Made by a program: the position numbers and the translations under genes. 64,000 nucleotides of DNA from an uncultured Lachnospiraceae bacterium (lineage in GTDB: Bacteria > Bacillota > Clostridia > Lachnospirales > Lachnospiraceae), in assembly GCA_944380315.1 (NCBI GenBank), contig CALWHG010000001.1:101980-165979 (forward strand). Reading direction: 5' to 3'. The notes under the pieces were generated by a model that searched no databases, was not told the origin of the DNA, and was given only the letters and a program-made list of their open reading frames with translations. Below are positions 16,765 to 23,978 of this stretch, one piece after another (position 1 is the stretch's first letter; every line of letters starts with the position of its first letter).

Positions 16765-18024
16765 ATGTACAACTTCGCACTTGCATTTGTGATCTGCGCC
16801 GTACTGTATCTTATAGGCGATGTGGTCTCAAATCTTACGAAGGCATGGGTGCCCTCTGTATTCGTGACGGCTGTCATAATCCTCATCGGATACTGGACCA
16901 TCATACCCAAGACCCTCGTAACGGACTCCGTGCTCATACCCTTCGGAAGCACCATCGGCATATATCTGCTGATATCCCACATGGGTACGGTCATCAGCAT
17001 CCAGCAGCTCCTGGAGCAGTGGAAGACCATAGTCATCTGCCTTGCAGGCCTTGCAGGCATGTGTGCCCTGTCCTTCCTGATCTGCCCCATGTTCATGAGC
17101 ATGGATCTCGTCATGTCAGGTCTGCCCCCGCTTACTGGAGGTATAGTTGCCGCTACCACCATGCAGTCTGCTGCACAGGCAGCAAGTGAGGCTGCAGCTG
17201 CAGCAGGAAATGCTGAGGTGGCTGCCCAGATGGCAGAGGCAGCAGTATTTGCTATAGTCATGTACTGCGTACAGGGCTTCGCCGGCTACCCTCTGACAGC
17301 CGTATGTCTGCAGCTTGAGGGAAAGGCATATCTTAAGAAGTTCCGTGCAGGAGAGATCAAGGTGGAGAAGGCCGATAAGGATGTGGATGCTGACAGCGGA
17401 AACTTCAAGGCAGCCACTGCCGCCAAGAAAAAGCTGATCCCTCCCGTGCCTGATAAGTGGAATTCAGCCATCATGATCCTTGGAAAGCTGGGTGTCTGCG
17501 CATGGCTGGCTACCCAGTTCGGAACCATACAGTTCCCCTGGGGCACCATCAGCGGCGCCGTTTGGGCCCTGGTATTTGGTGTCATCCTTACAGCCATCGG
17601 CTTCCTGGATGAAAATGCCCTCAATAAGGCCAATTCCTATGGCATCATCATGTTTGCCCTTATGATGTACGTATTTGACGGCCTCAAGGACTGCACGCCT
17701 CAGATGCTGGCACAGATCATAGGACCCATGATCGGCCTTATCGTAGTAGGTGTGGCAGGCATGGGCATACTTGTATTCGTGCTTTCAAAGATACTCAAGA
17801 CCTCGTTCCTGCTGAGCTTTGCAACTGCTCTGACGGCGCTTTACGGCTTCCCGCCCAACGCCATCATCACTGAGAACACCTGCAAGGCCCTGGCAGCAAA
17901 TGATGAGGAGCAGGAGGCCCTTATGGGACACATGTTCGCTCCCATGATCGTAGGAGGCTTCACCACAGTTACCATCACCTCAGTCATCATTGCAGGTCTG
18001 TTTGCCGGATATTTCGCATTCTGA
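16765..18024 (+). CDS. Polytopic membrane protein, probable transporter
   Basis: The 419-residue protein has roughly ten to twelve hydrophobic helices, interrupted by a charged cytoplasmic loop near residues 190-225 and a Gly/Ala/Ala-rich segment (PPLTGGIVAATTMQSAAQAA) that may be a re-entrant loop. No family was recognised with confidence; the general look is that of secondary transporters. AAAGGAG precedes the ATG. It lies between two M20 amidohydrolase genes, so its substrate may be an N-acyl amino acid, dipeptide or related product of those enzymes. This assignment rests on context only. Confidence 0.7.
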   Translation: MYNFALAFVICAVLYLIGDVVSNLTKAWVPSVFVTAVIILIGYWTIIPKTLVTDSVLIPFGSTIGIYLLISHMGTVISIQQLLEQWKTIVICLAGLAGMCALSFLICPMFMSMDLVMSGLPPLTGGIVAATTMQSAAQAASEAAAAAGNAEVAAQMAEAAVFAIVMYCVQGFAGYPLTAVCLQLEGKAYLKKFRAGEIKVEKADKDVDADSGNFKAATAAKKKLIPPVPDKWNSAIMILGKLGVCAWLATQFGTIQFPWGTISGAVWALVFGVILTAIGFLDENALNKANSYGIIMFALMMYVFDGLKDCTPQMLAQIIGPMIGLIVVGVAGMGILVFVLSKILKTSFLLSFATALTALYGFPPNAIITENTCKALAANDEEQEALMGHMFAPMIVGGFTTVTITSVIIAGLFAGYFAF

Positions 18025-18068
18025 TCATAGCATAAAAGGAAGGATACCCCTTAAGGAGGACAGATACG

Positions 18069-19235
18069 ATGAATGTAAAAGAGACTGTAGCAAAGTATCA
18101 GGATTACCTGATCGAGATGCGCCGCTGGTTCCATCAGCATCCTGAGACGAGCCAGGAGGAGTACGAGACCTCAAAGAAGATAAAAGAGGAGCTCACAAAG
18201 ATGGGCGTTGAATGGCGCCCCTGCGGCATGGAGACCGGTGTGCTTGCGACCATCAAGGGAGCCAAGCCCGGAAAGACAGTACTGCTCCGTGCTGACATAG
18301 ATGCTCTTCCCGTAAAGGAAAACACAGGCCTTGAGTTTGCTTCCCTCAATGAGGGCAAGAGCCATGCCTGCGGACATGACTGTCATATATCCACCCTGCT
18401 TACCGCAGCCAAGGTGCTCAACGATCACAAGGATGAGCTCTGCGGTACCGTAAAGCTGGCCTTCCAGCCGGCAGAGGAGGTGGGCCTCGGAGCCAAGGCC
18501 ATGATAGCCGAGGGAGCCCTGGACGGCGTTGACGGTGCTTTTGGCATCCATGTATGGTCTGATCTTCCTTCAGGAAAGGTATCTCTTTCCGCAGGCCCCC
18601 GTATGGCGGCAGCGGAGGAATTCCAGGTATGGGTACATGGAAAGCAGGGCCATGGCTCTGCACCTCATCAGTGCATAGATGCTCCTTATATCACATCTGC
18701 CATGATAGTTGCCCTTCAGGAGGCAGTGAGCCGTGAGATGGATCCCTTCGATCCCGTGGTAGTGACCGTCGGCAAGATCGAGGCAGGAGAGCGCTGGAAC
18801 GTGGTAGGCGGAGAGGGCTACTTCGAGGGTACCATCCGTTACTACAGCAAGAAGGTGGACGAGATCATAGATCCCATAGTAGAGCGTATCTGCAAGGGCG
18901 TGGCTTCTGCATACAGGGCTACTGTGGACTGCAAGTTCAACAAGATACTTGGACCCACCATCAACGATCCTGCCATGACAGAGGTATGTCAGGAGGCAAC
19001 AAGGAAGGCCCTGGGCGATGATGCCCTCGTGGATTTCGGAGCCGTTACCGGAGGAGAGGACTTCTCCTTCTACGCTGACAAGGTGCCTGCAGCATTTGCC
19101 TTCGTAGGAGTGGGCAATGAGGCCTGCGGAGCCGTATGGCCTCAGCACAGCGACAAGTTCCGTGTGGATGAGGATGCCATCATAAACAGCGTGGCACTCT
19201 ATGTATCCGTGGCCATGGAGCATAACGCTCAGTGA
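18069..19235 (+). CDS. M20 family amidohydrolase, second paralogue
   Basis: This enzyme is a paralogue of the M20 amidohydrolase encoded at 15.4 kb but clearly diverged from it. It keeps RRWFHQHPETSQEE, RADIDALPVKENTG, SHACGHDCHISTLL, FQPAEEVGLGAKAM and GGEDFSFYADKVPA, so both metal sites and the catalytic Glu are intact. A strong AAGGAGG ribosome binding site precedes the ATG, 44 nt after the membrane protein gene. A cytoplasmic hydrolase of acylated amino acids or small peptides is the best guess; the exact substrate cannot be read from sequence. Confidence 0.9.
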   Translation: MNVKETVAKYQDYLIEMRRWFHQHPETSQEEYETSKKIKEELTKMGVEWRPCGMETGVLATIKGAKPGKTVLLRADIDALPVKENTGLEFASLNEGKSHACGHDCHISTLLTAAKVLNDHKDELCGTVKLAFQPAEEVGLGAKAMIAEGALDGVDGAFGIHVWSDLPSGKVSLSAGPRMAAAEEFQVWVHGKQGHGSAPHQCIDAPYITSAMIVALQEAVSREMDPFDPVVVTVGKIEAGERWNVVGGEGYFEGTIRYYSKKVDEIIDPIVERICKGVASAYRATVDCKFNKILGPTINDPAMTEVCQEATRKALGDDALVDFGAVTGGEDFSFYADKVPAAFAFVGVGNEACGAVWPQHSDKFRVDEDAIINSVALYVSVAMEHNAQ

Positions 19236-19286
19236 TAAGCATTTACATATGAACTGACTGCAGCAGAAGCTGCGGTCCGGGGAGAG

Positions 19287-19320
19287 AGCTCCCGTCGGGA
19301 CTGGTGCCTGGCGGGAGCTT
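19287..19320 (+). terminator. Hairpin after the M20 cluster
   Basis: AGCTCCCG pairs with CGGGAGCT across a loop of about 18 nt and is followed by TTAAAT. This is a plausible terminator with a weak T tract. Confidence 0.6.
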
Positions 19321-19328
19321 TAAATCAC

Positions 19329-19357
19329 TTGATTATTTCCCTGATTTTGTGTATCAT
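19329..19357 (+). promoter_or_regulatory. Promoter of tRNA-Gly(CCC)
   Basis: TTGATT (19329-19334) and TATCAT (19352-19357) have 17-bp spacing. Transcription should start within a few bases of the tRNA 5' end at 19368. Confidence 0.7.
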
Positions 19358-19367
19358 TGGATTCAGT

Positions 19368-19438
19368 GCAGGATTAGTACATCGGTAGTACATCGGCTTC
19401 CCAAGCCGAGGAGGCGGGTTCGATTCCCGTATCCTGCT
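19368..19438 (+). tRNA. tRNA-Gly(CCC)
   Basis: This 71-nt cloverleaf has acceptor strands GCAGGAT and ATCCTGC, anticodon loop TTCCCAA giving CCC, and a T loop GTTCGATTC. CCA is not encoded. It sits 30 bp upstream of the nucleoside hydrolase gene and may be processed from a shared transcript. Confidence 0.96.
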
Positions 19439-19467
19439 TTTTTCATTATCTGGAGGAGGATAAACTT

Positions 19468-20445
19468 ATGGAAATGAAGAAAAGGGTAGTCATAGACTGT
19501 GATCCGGGCATAGATGACTGCATGGCGCTTATGCTCTGCTTTAAGCATCTGGATGTGGTCGCCATCACGGCCGTAGGGGGAAATACGGCCCTTGAGCTGA
19601 CTCAGCGGAATGCAAGACACATGGCTCAGCTCTGCGGAAAGCCGGAGGTGCCGGTATATGCCGGCTACGATCAGCCCATGTTCGGAAAGACGGTCAGGGC
19701 AGCATATGCCCATGGTGCCAGCGGCCTTGGCAATGTGGTCATACCCGAGCCTGAAAAGAGGCTTGAGGAGGGGCATGCGGTAGATAAGCTCATAGAAATT
19801 TTCATGAATGAGGACGACATCACCCTCATCACCCTTGGCCCTCTTACAAATGTGGCCCAGGCCATACTCAAGGAGCCGAGGCTCAGGGAGCGTATCCCGG
19901 AGATACTCTGCATGGGAGGCTCGGCTACGTCCGGCAACTTCAGTGCGGCAGCCGAATTCAATATCTATGTGGATCCTGAGGCGGCAAAGATAGTCTTTGA
20001 ATCAGGCATACCCATACGCATGGTGGGACTCAACCTGACCAGGCAGAACCGCATCATGCCGAAGGATGTGGATGAGATTGCTGCCGTAGGCAACAGGGTG
20101 TCGGATTTTGCTGCGGAGATGCTCAGATTCAGTGCCGGAGAGGACGGTAGATGCAGCATCTGCGATGCCTGCCTCGTCGTAAGGTGCATAGAACCGGAGA
20201 TCATACCTAAGAGCCTGAAGGTCCATGTGGATGTGGAGACGAAGGGTGAGTTTACCAGAGGCATGACGGTATGTGACTGGCGTGAATACATGGGCACGGA
20301 TCCCATAAGGGACATATCCCATGAGATGGAATGCGAGTCTCCCTTTGAGGGCATGAAGGCTCCCAATGTGGAGGTGGCCATGGAGTTTGACCAGGCGAGG
20401 TTTAAAAAGCTCCTGATGGATACCCTCAGGAGCTATGGAGAATGA
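19468..20445 (+). CDS. Nucleoside hydrolase (inosine-uridine preferring family) with Cys at the usual catalytic His position
   Basis: The family cleaves the N-glycosidic bond of nucleosides to give base and ribose for salvage. The calcium/ribose-binding aspartate cluster is present as DCDPGIDDCMALML at residues 10-23, followed by TAVGGNTALELTQRNA and TLGPLTNVAQA. The segment that normally reads HDPxAVA or HDAxAVA reads CDACLVV here (near residue 232), so the usual His is replaced by Cys. Cysteine at this position has been used to define a less characterised subgroup of the family (from memory), so activity is plausible but specificity is uncertain. A strong GGAGGAGG lies upstream of the ATG. 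Confidence 0.88.
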   Translation: MEMKKRVVIDCDPGIDDCMALMLCFKHLDVVAITAVGGNTALELTQRNARHMAQLCGKPEVPVYAGYDQPMFGKTVRAAYAHGASGLGNVVIPEPEKRLEEGHAVDKLIEIFMNEDDITLITLGPLTNVAQAILKEPRLRERIPEILCMGGSATSGNFSAAAEFNIYVDPEAAKIVFESGIPIRMVGLNLTRQNRIMPKDVDEIAAVGNRVSDFAAEMLRFSAGEDGRCSICDACLVVRCIEPEIIPKSLKVHVDVETKGEFTRGMTVCDWREYMGTDPIRDISHEMECESPFEGMKAPNVEVAMEFDQARFKKLLMDTLRSYGE

Positions 20446-20452
20446 TGAGGCC

Positions 20453-21106
20453 TCAGCCCTTCTTATAGGCGTCCGGATCCTCAGGATAGAACTTACTCTT
20501 ATAATAGCCCTGGGCACAGTATATGGGCGCCAGGGGAGCGTGCCCTGTGACTCTGTCCTTTACGGCCAGGACAGTGACCGGCCCTTCAAGGTATTTGAGG
20601 AACAGGGTATCGTGTCCTACGCAAAGGCCCATCATGATATTGAAGTCAGTATGGGAGGCGTTGAGAGCCAGGGCCTGTCCTACGGGGTTGCACATGACCT
20701 CCCTGTCGGCATGGCCTCTCACCGTGTCCTTGTCCTCTATGCCCAGCCAGGTCTTCGGCGTTGCACCGTTTTTGCATACGACTGATACTACCTCAAAGCC
20801 GTTGTATTCAAGGATCTTCGTCACCTCCAGGGCTTCATTCTTGAGTCCGTTGCAGAAGGCGAAGCCTATCCTTTTATAGCCGCAGCTGTGCATGAACTTC
20901 ATGATCTCTATGAGCCTGGTGTCCGTGCCATAGCCGTGTGCCTCCGTACAGGCGGAGTTATAGGCTATCCTGTGGTTCTCCTCATCCTCATATGCCCTGA
21001 GAGCAGCCTCCTGGATCTCGGTATGCTTGCTGGGACAGTCCTTGAGGGATTTGTCAAGATCCAGCTTTGCACAGCCCTTGGCACCGCATTTTGCACAAGT
21101 GAACAT
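20453..21106 (-). CDS. DUF1847 family protein, cysteine-rich, probable metal-binding
   Basis: This 217-residue protein matches the DUF1847 family of clostridia and methanogens, which has no known activity. It begins with a CxxC-C cluster (FTCAKCGAKGC, then CPSKH) and carries further conserved Cys (ACTEAHGYGTDTRL, VMCNPVGQA, IMMGLCVGHDT, IYCAQGYY), suggesting a metal centre. AGGAGGTACG precedes the start on the reverse strand. It converges with the nucleoside hydrolase gene (7 bp between stops). Its upstream side faces the left end of the integrated element. Confidence 0.85.
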   Translation of the reverse strand: MFTCAKCGAKGCAKLDLDKSLKDCPSKHTEIQEAALRAYEDEENHRIAYNSACTEAHGYGTDTRLIEIMKFMHSCGYKRIGFAFCNGLKNEALEVTKILEYNGFEVVSVVCKNGATPKTWLGIEDKDTVRGHADREVMCNPVGQALALNASHTDFNIMMGLCVGHDTLFLKYLEGPVTVLAVKDRVTGHAPLAPIYCAQGYYKSKFYPEDPDAYKKG

Positions 21107-21241
21107 ATTCGTACCTCCTCAGCATTATATATGATCATTGTAATGCTGCCTCATGGCAGGTGTCAATCTCTGCCGGGAGGTCGGGGATGGGAGACCGCTC
21201 AAAAGGGCCTGAAAAAGGTGGTAACCCGTGGTAACCCGGAG

Positions 21242-21276
21242 TAAAAATAAGAAAAACCCTTGATATACAAGGGTTT
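21242..21276 (-). terminator. Displaced native terminator of tRNA-Gly(TCC)
   Basis: On the reverse strand AAACCCTTG and CAAGGGTTT pair around a 5-nt loop and are followed by a long T-rich run. It lies just outside the left attachment repeat in the orientation of tRNA-Gly(TCC), which is now 7 kb away. Before the insertion it would have directly followed that tRNA. Confidence 0.75.
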
Positions 21277-21282
21277 CAGCGA

Positions 21283-21302
21283 AGCGGGTGATGGGAATCG
21301 AA
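21283..21302 (-). repeat. Left attachment repeat (distal tRNA-Gly 3' fragment)
   Basis: These 20 bp are identical to 28298-28317. They comprise the acceptor strand and part of the T arm of tRNA-Gly(TCC) without the rest of the tRNA, as expected at the end of an element distal to the restored tRNA. Confidence 0.88.
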
Positions 21303-21361
21303 GAATTAACCCGTTAAAAAAACATGGAGAAACGGAGGTTTCAGCGCTTCTTACATTAGTA

Positions 21362-21380
21362 GTCGACCCTTTAGTCGACC
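21362..21380 (+). promoter_or_regulatory. Pair of GTCGACC sites, left end (probable integrase arm sites)
   Basis: GTCGACC occurs at 21362-21368 and 21374-21380, 12 bp apart. The same pair in the same orientation occurs near the right end at 28213-28230. Paired end-proximal repeats are typical of arm-type binding sites of tyrosine integrases; the role is inferred. Confidence 0.55.
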
Positions 21381-21407
21381 TTTATAAGATAGTATTTGAT
21401 TGACGGT

Positions 21408-21434
21408 CAGGGTATAAAATAACCCTGCTTTTTT
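21408..21434 (+). terminator. Intrinsic terminator at the left end of the element
   Basis: CAGGGT and ACCCTG pair across a short A+T loop and are followed by CTTTTTT. In the excised circle it would lie downstream of the integrase gene and could stop transcription crossing the joined ends. Confidence 0.6.
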
Positions 21435-21577
21435 ATTTAAGGGGCTGCAAAAATTTCCGACTGAGTATAGTATCATTATACTATAAATCTTTAATTTTTT
21501 TATTTTTTTTTTGGTGTTAGATTTCGGAACTTTCATTGCATACTTTTAGTAAAAGAGATTTTACGGAGGTATGATAA
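21435..21577. other. A+T-rich leader with inverted repeat upstream of the replication gene
   Basis: TATAGTA (21466-21472) and TACTATA (21479-21485) form an inverted repeat with a 6-bp centre, followed by long T tracts. This could be an operator or an origin element for the replication protein; neither is proven. Confidence 0.35.
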
Positions 21578-23230
21578 ATGGGTAAATTTAAGGAATTAGA
21601 GATTGAATTTTATGAGGACCATAGAGAATTGGAACTTGGAAGCGATAAATTTTTCTTTGTTTTCAGTCTATGGCTAAAGTGCTACTTTTCACAAATAAGC
21701 GAAACCATATCAGAACTGTCAGGCTTCTTTGATGATATTTTTCCAGACCTTAAAGGTAATGAATGTATATGGTGCATGGCTTCAGCTCCCGACGGTATAA
21801 GCTATAACTTTTCTTATAATGACAGGACAGAGGCATTGAAAGGGTTAGCCACCCTTTCAAATGAAGATATAAACCTTTATTTTTCTCCTGCGATTTTTAC
21901 GGGCTGGCGCACTGACAAAAACGCTTCGAGTATAAATGCCATATACATAGACATTGATGATGTAGATGGCAGGGACTTTTCGGAAATGAGCAGGGAGGAT
22001 ATAAAGAGTTGGCTCTGTGAAACATATCGCATTGATGAAAGCGTTTTACCCGATTGGGTAGTTGCAAGTGGACACGGGCTTCACCTTTATTGGATAGTAG
22101 ATGAGATAGACTTAAAGACATACGAGGGTACTGAGCTAAGGAGAAAATACACGGACTATCTTATCACATGGTTCAAAGCGGATGTAAGCTGTAGGAACAA
22201 GTCAAGGATTTTGCGTTTCCCGACAAGCAGGAATGTAAAAAACCTTGCCGACATAAAGGTAACAAGGCTGTTTCGCTTCAGCAAACCTGAAAACAAGAGT
22301 ATAAAAAGGCTCGATTTCTTCAGATGTTCTGATAATGATATAGAAGCTTACACCAGTGAGAATATAAAACGCCGTGCAGAAAAACGGAAAGCCACGATGA
22401 TAAAGAATGGGACTTGGAAGGAACGAACGGAAAAACATTTACAGACAAAAGAAGGAGCAGAAAAGCAAGGGGTCATACAGGAAAAAGAAAAGCCCAAGCA
22501 AAAAAGAGTCAAACCTAAAATATATAGCTTAGCAGAAAGCGAGGGGCATGATCCTGATGAGCAAAAAGGAAATATCCCAAAACAAGGAACAGGGGCAGAA
22601 GAAGAAAGTCAGAATAACAGGATAATAAAAAGAGAAATCGACACTTCACCCTTGCCTCCAAAGAGCAGGTATTTAAGGATAATACGGGATTTGGAAAACT
22701 ACTCGGCGCGAAGGCATACTGTGCCAAAAGGTCACCGCTCCATTTTCTGCCATATACTGGCGGTCTATTGCAAAAAGGCAAGGTTCAGCATAAATAAGGC
22801 AGAGAGAATCATGTATAAGTGCATTGATAAAGGCTTTCGGAATGAAGCAGATACCGTACTTAAAAATATATATGCTTCAAAAACCGAGTACACATATACC
22901 AATGAAAGGATTGCAGAGCTCCTCGATTTTAAGCCATATGACCTTGAGCACTCTTATGCCTGTTATACAGCGGAGCAAAGGAAAGAGGCAAGGAAAAAGA
23001 CAAACGGAAGATATGACCAAAAAAGGTACAGTGAAAAACGAGGGGACAAAAAAAGAATAAAACAATTCCGCAAAGATTTTATAATAAGACATACCGATAT
23101 GACGGCTAAAGAACTCGCAAAGGCTCTCACCTGTTCCGAAAGGACTGTAAGGTATATAAAAGCGGATATAAAAAAAGAAGAAGAGGCTACCACCCTGTTT
23201 AAGTTGCTTGATAATGATATTCTATGTTAA
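21578..23230 (+). CDS. Primase-like replication protein of the element
   Basis: The N-terminal half carries the three motifs of archaeo-eukaryotic-type primases found in many plasmid and mobile-element replication proteins: the acidic motif AIYIDIDDVDG near residue 125, SGHGLHLYWIVDE near residue 168, and SRILRFPTSRNVKN near residue 210. A Lys/Glu/Gln-rich linker (about residues 270-350) joins a C-terminal region ending in a helix-turn-helix (MTAKELAKALTCSERTVRY). It probably primes or initiates replication of the excised form. ACGGAGG lies 8 nt before the ATG. The 550-residue protein has no close functional label that can be given from sequence alone. Confidence 0.75.
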   Translation: MGKFKELEIEFYEDHRELELGSDKFFFVFSLWLKCYFSQISETISELSGFFDDIFPDLKGNECIWCMASAPDGISYNFSYNDRTEALKGLATLSNEDINLYFSPAIFTGWRTDKNASSINAIYIDIDDVDGRDFSEMSREDIKSWLCETYRIDESVLPDWVVASGHGLHLYWIVDEIDLKTYEGTELRRKYTDYLITWFKADVSCRNKSRILRFPTSRNVKNLADIKVTRLFRFSKPENKSIKRLDFFRCSDNDIEAYTSENIKRRAEKRKATMIKNGTWKERTEKHLQTKEGAEKQGVIQEKEKPKQKRVKPKIYSLAESEGHDPDEQKGNIPKQGTGAEEESQNNRIIKREIDTSPLPPKSRYLRIIRDLENYSARRHTVPKGHRSIFCHILAVYCKKARFSINKAERIMYKCIDKGFRNEADTVLKNIYASKTEYTYTNERIAELLDFKPYDLEHSYACYTAEQRKEARKKTNGRYDQKRYSEKRGDKKRIKQFRKDFIIRHTDMTAKELAKALTCSERTVRYIKADIKKEEEATTLFKLLDNDILC

Positions 23231-23236
23231 TATAGC
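23208..23236 (+). promoter_or_regulatory. Candidate promoter of the toxin mRNA
   Basis: TTGATA (23208-23213) and TATAGC (23231-23236) are 17 bp apart, overlapping the end of the replication gene. The predicted 5' end is near 23243, at the left arm of the long-range repeat, so the arm may be only partly transcribed from this promoter; the alternative TAATAT at 23228-23233 would start slightly earlier. Confidence 0.45.
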
Positions 23237-23300
23237 ACAGAAAGCACCCATGACAGAGTGGTTGCCTCCAAACTATAAACATAGGGAGGAGGTGGTGCAC

Positions 23301-23414
23301 ATGACAGCCTATGAAACAGTTATGGTTGTCCTTGGAACAATAGGGCTTCTCATATCTTTCGGCGGTTTAATCATCGCACTTATTTCCTTTCTTGATAAGA
23401 AAGATAAGAAATAA
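23301..23414 (+). CDS. Small holin-like toxin (type I toxin-antitoxin)
   Basis: This 37-residue peptide starts at ATG 23301 behind a strong GGGAGGAGG; a longer frame from 23208 lacks a ribosome binding site. It has the layout of the putative holin-like toxin family: MTAYETVMVVLG, one hydrophobic helix of about 20 residues (GLLISFGGLIIALISF), then a charged LDKKDKK tail. Such peptides damage the membrane when over-expressed. An antisense RNA transcribed from the opposite side overlaps its 3' region, so this is most likely the toxin of an addiction module that stabilises the element. Confidence 0.8.
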   Translation: MTAYETVMVVLGTIGLLISFGGLIIALISFLDKKDKK

Positions 23415-23518
23415 AAAATCCCACCCTGTCTGCCAACAGGGTGGGGAGCGTCCTTTTGTAAAGGACAAAACCTAAATCCTATTGAGGCATCCACTTATGG
23501 AGTGGGTGCTTTCTTTGT
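23411..23518 (-). ncRNA. Antisense RNA antitoxin of the holin-like toxin locus
   Basis: A near-consensus promoter on the reverse strand would start an RNA at about 23518. It would run about 105 nt leftward and end at a strong terminator (stem 23420-23429 with 23436-23445, then ATTTTTT) that lies immediately after the toxin stop codon. The RNA is thus fully complementary to the 3' untranslated region of the toxin mRNA. It also carries, in its first third, the same AGAAAGCACCC word as the toxin 5' leader. Its ends are predicted from promoter and terminator positions only. Confidence 0.7.
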
Positions 23519-23520
23519 AT
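23487..23520 (+). terminator. Terminator of the toxin mRNA
   Basis: GCATCCACT pairs with AGTGGGTGC (9 bp with one T-G pair) and is followed by TTTCTTTG. The toxin mRNA would therefore extend about 100 nt past the stop codon and across the whole antisense RNA gene. Confidence 0.65.
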
Positions 23521-23524
23521 CTAT

Positions 23525-23553
23525 ATTATAAATGATATGCGCCTTGATTGCAA
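23525..23553 (-). promoter_or_regulatory. Promoter of the antisense RNA
   Basis: Read on the reverse strand, TTGCAA and a perfect TATAAT are exactly 17 bp apart. No open reading frame follows it, which supports a non-coding transcript directed against the toxin mRNA. Confidence 0.75.
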
Positions 23554-23585
23554 GGGTTATAAAGCAGTAACGGCAATCAAAGGGG

Positions 23586-23795
23586 TCAATCATTCTTATA
23601 TTCTATGAGGTCAGAAACAGAACAGCCGAGATAATCGCAAAGCTTCGCAAGTATCGAGAGGTCAACTCGGCTCACCTTATTTTTACAGTAGTTGTTTAAC
23701 TGTGTCCTTTGAAGCCCGCAATTCTGACAGACTTTATTTTTGCTTACGCCTTTGGCTTTAAGATAAGCTTCAAGCTTAATTTCAACACGACCCAC
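23586..23795 (-). CDS. XRE/Cro-type helix-turn-helix regulator
   Basis: The 69-residue protein is essentially one helix-turn-helix domain: LEAYLKAKGVSKNKVCQNCG, LQRTQLNNYCKNKVSRVDL and LAKLCDYLGCSVSDLIEY match the small Cro/C1-like regulators of plasmids and integrated elements. It is transcribed away from the secreted-protein gene at 23979. A direct repeat overlapping that gene's promoter is a candidate binding site, which would make this the switch for the cargo gene, its own gene, or both. Confidence 0.85.
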   Translation of the reverse strand: MGRVEIKLEAYLKAKGVSKNKVCQNCGLQRTQLNNYCKNKVSRVDLSILAKLCDYLGCSVSDLIEYKND

Positions 23796-23858
23796 TTTGA
23801 CACCTGCCTTTTTATAGAGATTATAAAAATAGAGGTGGAGAAAAATAAGCTATTGAAA

Positions 23859-23887
23859 TATACAGGCTATATTGTTATACAGGTTAT
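23859..23887. repeat. TATACAGG direct repeats between divergent genes (candidate operator)
   Basis: TATACAGGCTAT (23859-23870) and TATACAGGTTAT (23876-23887) are repeated at a 17-bp period. The second copy overlaps the -35 and spacer of the promoter of the secreted-protein gene. This is a candidate operator for the adjacent XRE regulator. Confidence 0.5.
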
Positions 23888-23900
23888 AAAGTGATAAGAT
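23872..23900 (+). promoter_or_regulatory. Promoter of the element's secreted-protein gene
   Basis: TTGTTA (23872-23877) and TAAGAT (23895-23900) have 17-bp spacing, about 75 bp upstream of the ATG. It overlaps the TATACAGG repeat. Confidence 0.55.
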
Positions 23901-23978
23901 AAAATTGTAAAAGTATCTTGAAAGGCCCATGAGGCAGGCATAAAATACAATTAAAAGGGACTGAAAGAGGTTATTGCT

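Noticed and set aside
21218-21237. Perfect 10-bp tandem duplication (GTGGTAACCC twice)
   Set aside because: It is too short to assign a role. It lies outside the element and may be a simple slippage product.
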